37,927 nt of DNA from CAYZJV01 sp964473245 (GTDB lineage: Bacteria; Spirochaetota; Spirochaetia; Sphaerochaetales; Sphaerochaetaceae). Both the position numbers and the translations under genes were made by a program. Numbering within the stretch: the stretch's first letter is position 1; every line of letters begins with the position of its first letter. The DNA is taken from positions 1 through 37,927 of the forward strand of contig CAYYOL010000020.1 of NCBI GenBank assembly GCA_964473245.1, read 5' to 3'. Shown piece by piece: positions 31,501 to 37,927 of this stretch. Below the pieces are notes generated by a model. That model saw nothing but the letters and a program-made list of their open reading frames with translations. It did not search any database and had not been told where the DNA came from.

Positions 31501-31973
31501 GGGCCCTCCCAAGTGCAACTGGACAACAGAGCGGTTGCACACTCTCTTCTGAAGATGCTCGACTGACCATGCCGAAAGAGTTTACACGAGCAGATTTGAG
31601 TGGGAGGGATCTTGAGACGCTGGAACAGTCGACACGCTTGCTTGCTCGGAACTTCTTCGAGTCGGCACTGTTTCATCAACTCCTGCTCGAGCGTCCCGTT
31701 TCAATCGAGAGTGAAATCCGATTCTCTCTGCGGGAAGAGCAGGTAGATGACATGGGCAAACCTCTGCTCGTGAACGGTTCGATCGATCTTCTTATCCGAT
31801 ATGAGACCTGTGTGAAAATCGTGGATTTCAAGACCGATGCATTCCGACTCGAACAGGAACATGAAATGCAACTCTCGTGGTACCGGGAGGCTGCAAAACG
31901 GTTGTACGGATTGCCTGTATGGTCCACGGTCTGCTACCTGCGATCAGTGGGAAGTGAGCGTTGGGTAGGGTAA
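28551..31973 (+). CDS. addA: AddA-type helicase-nuclease (UvrD/RecB family)
   Basis: A 1140-residue SF1A helicase with a C-terminal nuclease. Motif I AGAGSGKTT (32-40), Ia TLTFSRAAAAEM, II VDEFQDTN (357-364), III GDEKQSIYRFRGAD, IV LEHNYRS, V VHKSKGLEF (761-769), VI YVALTRAK. The RecB-type nuclease shows NGSIDLL and VDFKTD (D1092, K1094). With AddB it unwinds and resects DNA ends. AGGAGG is about 9 bases before the ATG, which overlaps the addB stop by 4. The 3' end overlaps the convergent C-S lyase gene by 30 bases. All motifs look intact. Confidence 0.95.
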   Translation: MITSATFDTIVKDLDSRQREAVFRDTNCVVTAGAGSGKTTVLSYRFLRLVALGQAHVDEILTLTFSRAAAAEMFERIRMKLHEYQDDPDIRLEISRFPDATITTIDAFCNRIVASDPTRYGIGPDYVTDEEANKEMAAECVYRLLSEMEGHTGLDFLASLYGPDELVHDFLVRLAEQEFHPASTFNAFDQANAVGELVRQAYDANLALLLSCARQLVEMTGSGKTFEKNQMQARVLIEKEHLLVTCSDPEESLSCIEAFKVRKCTGKQAHVELCNEVIAEIREIYPIVEKSCAALRDAFQLEPMYAVLSRFRDIYLATKRERGVLTFNDIAHMARDILIHNPVVRNHYKRKFRYVMVDEFQDTNQLQKDLVYLVSERLDRLAEAVPSATDLTSDKLFFVGDEKQSIYRFRGADVTVFKEIGQEMEKATGEPSIRLEHNYRSEPELITVFNTTFESIMGSPSHPFEARFESLKARSANELVQPNVSFYFKERKDRDPAETADEDNSGDDAGETIDAVDDVQAEAYAISQLIDTMVKSDDYLIADQQEGTRRPSYSDIAILFRTSSNQLHYEKALRLAGIPYVLSAVQSLFLEAPANDLYSMLQLLIFGQDRLAFTAVLRSPLCRMSDDAIVQILRTMEREQLQVFSPLPEGVCHPEDAEKYLFCCNLYRELLEMAQSESIATLLMHIWYAGGYRYYLLSDPLYHVYLEHFDFLCELAMQYDEQEKGLPAFLDFVRPRLGQNQKLEGVEPLRDGINGVQIMTVHKSKGLEFPIVILANMGSGPGNNRTPLWHTVNVAGMRLIVPRHMRRYKKTVNLFYDSEKDLLAAKESAEMRRLLYVALTRAKTHLVLSGCENAKNMTEKAVEKNFLALFLSNTRLLEDTATCGHLWSVHSIEDAPIEVLRASVPRKRIRNRLAAMLPLYADPAPPRIVSSDSVSVTSLVSEISDGTTEGLHPKRLPEIPADPLIAEQELASSFGTWVHALIERALPSATGQQSGCTLSSEDARLTMPKEFTRADLSGRDLETLEQSTRLLARNFFESALFHQLLLERPVSIESEIRFSLREEQVDDMGKPLLVNGSIDLLIRYETCVKIVDFKTDAFRLEQEHEMQLSWYREAAKRLYGLPVWSTVCYLRSVGSERWVG

Positions 31974-33203
31974 GCCCTTGGCAGCAGCTATGAGCGATTC
32001 GATAGCCTGTGCGACCGCCTCTCGACTTGTCCCATAGTTGAACCGAACAAACTGTCCATAGTGTGATCCGAACCAGGTTCCATCGTTCATGGCAACCGAT
32101 GCGCGTTGACCGAAGAATCGTGAGAGCAGACCTCCAGCGGGGCTCTGTAGTCGATCGTAGAGCTGTGGATGGTTCAGAGCGTCTGCTTCGACCCTGTCAT
32201 AGATTTCCGAGCAATCGATCAATCCGATGAACGATGCCTCGGGAGTGACAAAATGCATATTAGAAGCACTCTGTTCAAGGTTTCGGGTAATCAAATCGAT
32301 ATTCGAAGCAAGATGATCTTGCAGCGATGCAAGCCACTCATATCCCCCCTCATAAGCTCCAAGTGCGGTTACGGTCGCGAGAATATCGGGTGAAAGATGG
32401 AGCGCTTTGAACCGGTGCTGCAGCCGCTTGGTGAGGTCTCCGTTCGCACAGACTACAGTGGAGAAGTGTTCCCCCGCGATATTGAATGTCTTCGATGGAG
32501 CCATGCAGGTGGCGCAGGTTATTCCGTACTCTCGTGCGAGCAGGTCGAACGGGATATGGGTGTGCCCCGGGAGCGTGAGGTCTGCGTGAATCTCATCGCT
32601 GATTACCGTGATTCTGTGTTCAGCAGCAATCTCGGCTACTGCGGTGAGTTCTTCCTTAGTGAAGACGCGACCAGTTGGATTATGAGGTGAGCAGAACAGG
32701 AGTATCCCAGTTTTCTCCTGCTGCGCCAGTTCAGCCAGTAGGGGTAGGTCGAGCGTGAAGTGGTGTCGTTCTCTGTCGTATCGCATGGGCCATTCGCATA
32801 TGGTACGACCGAGGTCGCGAATGATGTGCACGAACGGTTGGTAGGCTGGCATGGGGAGGATAATAGTATCTCCGACAGAGCTCTCGAGTTCTACCAGAGC
32901 CGCTATCGAGGCGAGCATGCCTGGTGAGACGATCACATCCTGCGGATTCACGCTCCATGCGTGTCTCCGCTCTGCCCATGTTGCGAAGGTCGACTGGACC
33001 TGTGAGAAGGCTGGATAACCGAGAACGCCGTGACTGACCTGCGCAGAGAGTGCCTCGATCACAGAGGGTGGAGCTGTGAAATCCATATCGGCAACCCAGA
33101 AGGGACCTGCATCGGGATTTCCGCAAATGCTGCGTATGGCATCCTGGTTCCATTTGACCGAAAGGGTTCCGGAACGGTCAACTGCTGTGGTGAAATCAAA
33201 CAT
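31944..33203 (-). CDS. MalY/PatB-type cystathionine beta-lyase (aminotransferase fold)
   Basis: A 419-residue PLP enzyme of fold type I. PLP lysine K238 is in APSKTFNIAG; HNPTGRVF and SDEIHADL are the usual cofactor contacts, and FWVADMDF near residue 36 is characteristic of the MalY/PatB branch. Members cleave C-S bonds of cystathionine or cysteine, giving homocysteine or sulfide, pyruvate and ammonia. I start at 33203, 4 bases after the EFR1 gene stop, with AGGA close by; the open frame to 33290 lies within that gene. Last gene of the aroA operon. Its tail overlaps addA by 30 bases. Confidence 0.92.
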   Translation of the reverse strand: MFDFTTAVDRSGTLSVKWNQDAIRSICGNPDAGPFWVADMDFTAPPSVIEALSAQVSHGVLGYPAFSQVQSTFATWAERRHAWSVNPQDVIVSPGMLASIAALVELESSVGDTIILPMPAYQPFVHIIRDLGRTICEWPMRYDRERHHFTLDLPLLAELAQQEKTGILLFCSPHNPTGRVFTKEELTAVAEIAAEHRITVISDEIHADLTLPGHTHIPFDLLAREYGITCATCMAPSKTFNIAGEHFSTVVCANGDLTKRLQHRFKALHLSPDILATVTALGAYEGGYEWLASLQDHLASNIDLITRNLEQSASNMHFVTPEASFIGLIDCSEIYDRVEADALNHPQLYDRLQSPAGGLLSRFFGQRASVAMNDGTWFGSHYGQFVRFNYGTSREAVAQAIESLIAAAKGLPYPTLTSH

Positions 33204-33207
33204 CTTC

Positions 33208-33990
33208 CTACGACTCCTCTCCAATGAATGTCTTTGGTGGGATGTACCAGCTATAGCCACGCAGTGGACGTGGCGAACGTTCAATCGCATGTTCCGGACA
33301 TCGATGATAGCAGGCGAAACACTGCTCGCACCGATGCTGGAACTGTGGTCTTGCCGATGCTATGACAATATTTTCGACTGGGCATACGTGTGCACAGATG
33401 CCACACCCGGTGCAGGCATCTGTGACCACGAACTGCTTGTCCTTTGCTCCTCTTGCACGGAGCAACCGTTCCCATATGGTCTGATACAGTCGTGAAAACG
33501 GTAGACGGGTCGCCACTTGCATCTGTTGTTCACCCAGTTGCTGGATAACTGTGGTTAAACGGCGGGCGATTTTGGCATGTGCCCGCCTCTTCTGGTGTTC
33601 GCTTGGCATGCGGAAGAGGGGAATATAGGTATCTACCATCGAGATCCCAGTCACGTAGCTTGCCGCATACCCGGCATCGGCCAGGAGGCGGTCTGTCATA
33701 CTCGCTCCGTAGATTGGCATGCCACCATGGGTGAATACAATGAATAGATAGTCGAGATCCAGATCTGCACTTCCCAGTGTCTCGAGAATGAATCGTCGTA
33801 CAGTCTCGGGAGGTCCGAAGAAATAGATCGGGAAGACCAGTCCGAGGACCCGGGTCTCCTCCAGTGGTTCTGGTCGCTGAGCGAGCTCCTCCATGGAGCC
33901 TACATGGTCGAACGGAAGACTCCGAGCGATATCCAGTGCGACTGTCTTTGAGTTTCCAGTTCCACTGAACCAACAGAGTGTCGATCTCAT
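33208..33990 (-). CDS. EFR1-family flavodoxin-ferredoxin protein
   Basis: A 260-residue redox protein. The N-terminus is a flavodoxin-like domain (WFSGTGNSK FMN phosphate loop at 7-15, GLVFPIYFFGPP, TGISMVDTYIP). The C-terminus is a two-cluster ferredoxin domain: CTGCGICAHVCP and CEQCFACYHRCP, eight cysteines for two 4Fe-4S clusters. There is no signal or membrane segment, so it is cytoplasmic. It is a low-potential electron carrier whose partners are unknown. It overlaps the threonine aldolase gene as ATGA, has AAGGAG before its ATG and is followed 4 bases later by the C-S lyase. What an electron carrier does in this amino-acid operon is unclear. Confidence 0.92.
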   Translation of the reverse strand: MRSTLCWFSGTGNSKTVALDIARSLPFDHVGSMEELAQRPEPLEETRVLGLVFPIYFFGPPETVRRFILETLGSADLDLDYLFIVFTHGGMPIYGASMTDRLLADAGYAASYVTGISMVDTYIPLFRMPSEHQKRRAHAKIARRLTTVIQQLGEQQMQVATRLPFSRLYQTIWERLLRARGAKDKQFVVTDACTGCGICAHVCPVENIVIASARPQFQHRCEQCFACYHRCPEHAIERSPRPLRGYSWYIPPKTFIGEES

Positions 33991-35015
33991 TGGTTGAACT
34001 CCTTGAGCTCGATCCGTTGCAGCTCACGGCAGACCGAGTCGGTATCTTCATCGGTAAAGTCGAGATTGGTGACGAGCCTGATGGTCTCGCCCTCCCCTGA
34101 ACAGAGTATACCATGTGAGGCGAATGTCTGCACAACTCGGTGGGCTGGGACTCCAGGGACTGAGAAGAATATGATATTCGTCTCGACGTCGGCCACTTCA
34201 ATATGGGCCCATTCGATAGTCTCCAGGGTTTCGGCTATACGCTTGGCTCTGGCATGGTCATCTGCAAGTCTGTGCATATGATGCTCCAATGCATATATCC
34301 CAGCTGCAGCAAGCACTCCTGTCTGCCTCATGCCGCCACCGAGCATTTTCCGAATCGCCCGGGCTTGTGCAATGAATTGTTTCGATCCACAGAGTACACT
34401 TCCAACCGGTGCACCGAGACCTTTGGAGAGGCAGCAGGTTACGGTATCTGCCTCGTGAGCAATAGTGGAGGCTGCAACGCCGGTGGCAACCGCAGCATTC
34501 CAGAGACGTGCCCCATCCATATGAACCACGAGGTGGTGCCGGTGTGCCAGGCTACCTATCTTCTGGAGAGTCTCGAGTGGATAGCAGATTCCTCCGATCG
34601 TATTCTCGACCTCGATCATTGCCGTACGTGCCAGATCGTAGGATAGCGGCTTGATACGTGGTTCCAACAGTTCTGCGGTAAGGATGCCGCGTGGAGCATC
34701 GATGCCAATCGGCAACACTCCGGCAATCGCTGCGACAGCTCCCACTTCGTGCTGGACTATGTGACTGTTCGCATGCGTCAGTACCTCGCTTCCTCTCCCT
34801 GCTTGAACGAAGAGTGGAATGAGGTTTCCCATGGACCCAGAGCTGACAAACAGTGCAGCCTCTTTTCCGAGTATATCGGCTGAGATCTCCTCCAAGCGAT
34901 TTACAGTAGGGTCTTCGTGATAGACATCGTCTCCGACTTCGGCATGTGCCATGGCTTTTCTCATGGGATCGGTCGGTTTGGTGATCGTGTCGCTTCTCAG
35001 GTCGTATTGTCTCAT
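33987..35015 (-). CDS. ltaE: Low-specificity threonine aldolase
   Basis: A 342-residue PLP enzyme that splits L-threonine or allo-threonine into glycine and acetaldehyde. It begins with the typical DLRSDTITKPT, has the HANSHI active-site histidine (about 85), HMDGARLWNAA with the PLP aspartate, and the PLP lysine K198 in CLSKGLGAPVGS. Full length and intact. It overlaps aroA (upstream) and the EFR1 gene (downstream), each by an ATGA, so all are translated in series. GAGGA precedes its ATG. Confidence 0.95.
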   Translation of the reverse strand: MRQYDLRSDTITKPTDPMRKAMAHAEVGDDVYHEDPTVNRLEEISADILGKEAALFVSSGSMGNLIPLFVQAGRGSEVLTHANSHIVQHEVGAVAAIAGVLPIGIDAPRGILTAELLEPRIKPLSYDLARTAMIEVENTIGGICYPLETLQKIGSLAHRHHLVVHMDGARLWNAAVATGVAASTIAHEADTVTCCLSKGLGAPVGSVLCGSKQFIAQARAIRKMLGGGMRQTGVLAAAGIYALEHHMHRLADDHARAKRIAETLETIEWAHIEVADVETNIIFFSVPGVPAHRVVQTFASHGILCSGEGETIRLVTNLDFTDEDTDSVCRELQRIELKEFNQ

Positions 35016-36310
35016 AGTGAGTCCTCTCTGTTATGTTCCGATAGGGTGGCGAGGAGGGTGAAGAACGTGGGGAATGTCACTTCAACCGCATCGATTCCGG
35101 TGATATGTATAGGGTGGTCGGAGCCCAAGGATGCTATGGCCATGGCCATGATGATGCGATGATCGTCGTATCCGTTGCACTGCCCCCCTGGAAGGTTTCC
35201 CGTACCATGGATGATCAGAGCATCTGCTCTCTCCTCGACGTCGGCTCCACAGGCAAGTAGGTTCTCTCGCATGACCGCGATTCTATCGGTCTCTTTTATT
35301 CGCGCCTGTGGCACATTGCCGAGCGTGGTAGTCCCTTGCGCATAGCAGGCCGTGACGGCTAGGATCGGAAGGGCATCGGGAATAGCGTTCAAGTCGAATG
35401 TTCCTGCATGGAGGTTCCCCCGACCAGGGCCGCAGACTGTCACGGTGAACGTGTCTCTCCACCGGACTGTGCACCCCATGCGTTGTACAATGGACAGGAT
35501 CTCCTTGTCTCCTTGCGGATCGTTCGGATCGAGACCCTGTAGCGTGACACACCCACCCGCGATTGCCGCTGCACAGATGAAGAACGATGCAGACGAGTAG
35601 TCTCCCTGGACCGTCGTCTCGAAGGGCTTGTATCGCTGTCTGCCGTAGATGGTGAACGTGCTCATATGACTATCGGTCTGGTAGGCTATGTGCTGCATGT
35701 CTAGCCAGGATCGGGTCATATGTACATAGGGGCGTTCGTTCAGCAATGGGACTGCTATCTGGGTATCCTGTTCAGCCAGTGGGCAACCGAGCAGCAGTGA
35801 GGAGAGATATTGGCTCGAGTGACAGATGATGGAGGTCGAGCCTCCTGTCAATGGTCCGGTGATGGTAAACGGCGGGTATCCAGCTCTCCTGTGCTTTCCG
35901 GGGTATGTCACGGTTGCACCAAGATCGACAAGAGCCTGCAACAACGGATCCACCGGTCGGCTCTGCAGTTGTGCATCTCCGGTGAATGTTACAGCACTAC
36001 CGGTAGTTGCAGCCAATCCCATGGCGAGGTAGAGCGTGGTTCCCGAATTCCCGCAATCGACAGATACCGCTTGAGGAAAGGATTCTGGAGCATGAAGGAT
36101 GACTGAGCCATGCTCATCGAATCGAATATCTGCTCCAAAAGCTCGGCAGACTGCAATACAGGAGCGGGTATCCTGCGAGTCGAGCGGGTTGCGGATGATA
36201 CTCGTTCCACCTGCGAAAGTGGCCAGCAGCAGCGCTCTGATGGTCTGCGATTTCGATGCAGGAACGGCTATGGTCCCCGATACATGCGTAGGCTCGAGAA
36301 GTATGTCCAT
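35012..36310 (-). CDS. aroA: 3-phosphoshikimate 1-carboxyvinyltransferase (EPSP synthase)
   Basis: A 432-residue enzyme joining PEP to shikimate-3-phosphate in the chorismate pathway. Motifs: VPASKSQTIRALLLA near the N-terminus (Lys for PEP/S3P binding), DCGNSGTTLYLAMG (the NSGT substrate loop), GDYSSASFF, and near the end RIKETDRI and DDHRIIMAMAIA. The start at 36310 gives the usual family N-terminus, GTIAVPASKS about 10 residues in; the open frame to 36475 would run through the terminator of the upstream gene. There is no ribosome site; a promoter with TATAGT ends 6 bases before the ATG. First gene of the operon aroA - ltaE - EFR1 - malY-like. Confidence 0.95.
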   Translation of the reverse strand: MDILLEPTHVSGTIAVPASKSQTIRALLLATFAGGTSIIRNPLDSQDTRSCIAVCRAFGADIRFDEHGSVILHAPESFPQAVSVDCGNSGTTLYLAMGLAATTGSAVTFTGDAQLQSRPVDPLLQALVDLGATVTYPGKHRRAGYPPFTITGPLTGGSTSIICHSSQYLSSLLLGCPLAEQDTQIAVPLLNERPYVHMTRSWLDMQHIAYQTDSHMSTFTIYGRQRYKPFETTVQGDYSSASFFICAAAIAGGCVTLQGLDPNDPQGDKEILSIVQRMGCTVRWRDTFTVTVCGPGRGNLHAGTFDLNAIPDALPILAVTACYAQGTTTLGNVPQARIKETDRIAVMRENLLACGADVEERADALIIHGTGNLPGGQCNGYDDHRIIMAMAIASLGSDHPIHITGIDAVEVTFPTFFTLLATLSEHNREDSL

Positions 36311-36346
36311 GTGGGGACTATACCGCAAATGCTGTTCGAGTGTCGA
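36311..36346 (-). promoter_or_regulatory. Promoter of the aroA operon, leaderless
   Basis: Minus strand: -35 TCGACA (36346-36341, five of six), 18-base spacer, -10 TATAGT (36322-36317), six bases CCCCAC, then ATG at 36310. Transcription is expected at or near the A of the ATG. Confidence 0.65.
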
Positions 36347-36362
36347 TACAGAGGGTAGTACG

Positions 36363-36389
36363 AAAAAGCTCCCGGCAGGTGCCGGGAGC
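36363..36389 (-). terminator. Intrinsic terminator of the oppA-like gene
   Basis: Minus strand: GCTCCCGGC-ACCT-GCCGGGAGC, a 9-base-pair GC-rich stem followed at once by TTTTTCG. It lies 22 bases past the stop of the binding-protein gene and upstream of the aroA promoter, so it insulates the two units. Confidence 0.9.
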
Positions 36390-36411
36390 CAGTTGTAGTG
36401 TTCAAGTTGAT

Positions 36412-37927
36412 CTACTTGAGGTAGATATCCTTGGTCGGGTGGTAGTCCATGGTATTTGCATGCCAACCGCCCCACTTGTTGGTGTCGATCATGTTGTTCG
36501 TGGTGTAGTAGTAGATCGGCATGACAGCCTGGTCTTCATTGACAAGGATGTCTTCTGCAGTCATGAGCACTTCGAGACGATCGGCGCCGCTCATTGCAGC
36601 AGCTTCACGAATCAGCAGGTCATAGACTTCGTTCGAATACTTACCACCGTTCATACCGGCACCAGTGATGAACATGTCGAGGAATGTGTTCGGATCCTGA
36701 TAGTCACCGACCCATCCTGCACGTGCGACCTGGAAGTCACCAGCGTTTCTGCTGGAGAGGTAGGTTGCCCACTCCTGATTCTCGAGTTCGATGTCGATAT
36801 TCAGGTTGTTCTTCCACTCCTGCTGCAAGTACTCGGCGACGGCTTTATGTCGTTCGTCGGTGTTGTAGAGGATCGTGGTCTCAGGCCAGCCGACACCATT
36901 CGGATAACCAGCTTCTGCGAGCAATGCTCTTGCCTGAGCGACATCCAAGACCGGTTCGCCAAGGCTTGGGTATCCAGCCATTTCGGGAACGATTCCCAAT
37001 GCGGGAATCTCTCCGCCACGGGTTACCTGATCGACCAGTGCCTGGCGATCGAATGCGAGTGAGAGCGCTCTTCTGACACGAGCATCGTCAAATGGCGAAT
37101 TTTCGGTCTGGAAGACATAGTAGTAGGTAGCCAGCTGTGGTGCGCGGTGGTAGTCACGGCGCAGTGAAGCAGCTTCAACCTGATCTGGTGGAACGTTTGT
37201 GGACCAGTCGATCTCGCCGTTCAGATACATGTTATGAGCTGTGTTGTTGTCGTCGATCGGGTAGAAAATGACCTCATCCAACTGTACGGCATCGGCATCC
37301 CAGTACATGGGGTTGGGTACAGCCTTGATATGAGACTGGGGAGCCCACTCTGAAAGGACATAGGGACCGTTACCAACAAAGTTTTCCGGTCTGGTCCAGG
37401 CATCGCCATGCTCTTCGATGGCATGGAGGGGCACCACTGCGAACGAGTAGTGAGCCAATGCTCCGATTGCATAGGGAAGTGGTCCGATCAGATCCATCTG
37501 GAAGGTCTTATCATCCAGTGCACGAATTCCGACAGCCTCGGGTCCTGCGTTACCGCTGTTGTATTCATCGGCACCTACGAGGAACATAGCTGGGAACCAA
37601 GCATAGGGACTTGCTGTTTCAGGAGCGAGTGCACGGAGCCAGGAATCCACGAAGCTCTGGGCTGTGATAGGAACACCGTCGCTCCATACTGCATCACGAA
37701 GTGTGAATGTGTACTGAGTGCCGTCTTCGCTCACGGTCCAGCTTTCCGCCAATCCAGGAATACCTTCTGCAGTCTCTGGATCGTAGATGATCAAGCCTTC
37801 GAAAATGGTCTCATAGATTCTGTGTTCTGGAACACCCTGAATCTGGTGAGGATCGAGGCTTTCTGGTTCAGCGCCGTTTCCAATACGGAAAACAACTTTG
37901 TCCTCTGCTGGTGCTGGAGCCGGAGCG
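36412..37927 (-). CDS. oppA: Oligopeptide ABC transporter substrate-binding protein (OppA-like), N-terminus outside the window
   Basis: A partial SBP_bac_5 protein of at least 505 residues; the frame is open through the window edge at 37927. The first residues in view are an Ala/Pro linker like those of the other lipoproteins here, so a lipoprotein signal is expected just outside. Then come VVFRIGNGAEPESLDPH, the typical start of the peptide-binding fold, AESWTVSEDGTQYTFTLR and FVGNGPYVLSEW. The protein captures peptides in the periplasm for an Opp/Dpp importer; the permease genes are not in view. The stop is followed by a strong terminator, so this gene ends its transcript. Confidence 0.93.
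   Translation of the reverse strand, partial: APAPAPAEDKVVFRIGNGAEPESLDPHQIQGVPEHRIYETIFEGLIIYDPETAEGIPGLAESWTVSEDGTQYTFTLRDAVWSDGVPITAQSFVDSWLRALAPETASPYAWFPAMFLVGADEYNSGNAGPEAVGIRALDDKTFQMDLIGPLPYAIGALAHYSFAVVPLHAIEEHGDAWTRPENFVGNGPYVLSEWAPQSHIKAVPNPMYWDADAVQLDEVIFYPIDDNNTAHNMYLNGEIDWSTNVPPDQVEAASLRRDYHRAPQLATYYYVFQTENSPFDDARVRRALSLAFDRQALVDQVTRGGEIPALGIVPEMAGYPSLGEPVLDVAQARALLAEAGYPNGVGWPETTILYNTDERHKAVAEYLQQEWKNNLNIDIELENQEWATYLSSRNAGDFQVARAGWVGDYQDPNTFLDMFITGAGMNGGKYSNEVYDLLIREAAAMSGADRLEVLMTAEDILVNEDQAVMPIYYYTTNNMIDTNKWGGWHANTMDYHPTKDIYLK

Noticed and set aside
36311..36475. An N-terminal extension of aroA to 36475.
   Set aside because: It would run through the intrinsic terminator and the end of the oppA-like gene; the family N-terminus fits the ATG at 36310.
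1..37927. CRISPR arrays, insertion sequences, prophage or toxin-antitoxin modules.
   Set aside because: I see no regularly spaced repeats, transposase or integrase motifs, or target-site duplications anywhere in the window.

Overview
The window reads as bacterial chromosome of medium GC, densely coded on both strands, with no tRNA, rRNA, insertion sequence, phage gene or CRISPR array that I can see. Several lipoproteins have permissive lipoboxes (VVGC, TVSC, IVSC, LTGC) followed by Ala/Pro-rich linkers. Together with the gene content this suggests a spirochaete (Spirochaetaceae-like), but that is an inference from style, not from a marker gene.

Layout. 84-3215: a VOC-fold protein, a PHP-family phosphoesterase and a CLC chloride transporter with CBS domains. 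3313-7449: an OsmU/YehZYXW-type osmoprotectant ABC importer, with the binding protein divergent from the permease-ATPase-permease operon. 7450-10998: a respiratory operon on the minus strand, made of a multihaem cytochrome c followed by the System II cytochrome c assembly proteins ResB and CcsA. The cytochrome reading frame is interrupted by one in-frame TGA. 10999-11349: a 351-base gap with a good promoter, a strongly structured element and a terminator-like hairpin.

11350-20930 is the most notable part. It holds a tandem-rhodanese lipoprotein, an aldo-keto reductase, a small unknown protein, a long-chain polyprenyl diphosphate synthase, a type II NADH dehydrogenase with a DoxX-like membrane tail, an ApbE-type FMN transferase lipoprotein, a small membrane protein, a Gx-transporter/HepS-I-like protein, a NusG-domain-II protein and a lipoprotein with three FMN-binding domains. 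These families match the flavin-based extracellular electron transfer (FLEET) system of Listeria: Ndh2, DmkB, FmnB, EetB, EetA and PplA. The expected flow is NADH to Ndh2, to quinone (side chain from the polyprenyl synthase), to EetA/EetB, to FMN covalently attached to the PplA-like lipoprotein by the ApbE enzyme. The adjacent multihaem cytochrome could add a periplasmic branch.

20954-25779: AlkD-like DNA repair, cysteine synthase, an FKBP-type lipoprotein isomerase, a membrane-anchored DNA/RNA endonuclease and a CPBP membrane protease. 25819-31973: an AddB/AddA double-strand-break repair pair. 31944-36310: a tightly overlapping operon aroA, threonine aldolase, an EFR1 flavodoxin/ferredoxin protein and a MalY/PatB C-S lyase. 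36412 to the window edge: an oligopeptide-binding protein, cut by the window, with a clear intrinsic terminator.

Several first genes (the ApbE-like, EetA-like, CPBP, addB and aroA genes, and perhaps the PHP gene) have a -10 hexamer only 6-7 bases before the ATG and no ribosome binding site. They are probably translated from leaderless mRNAs.
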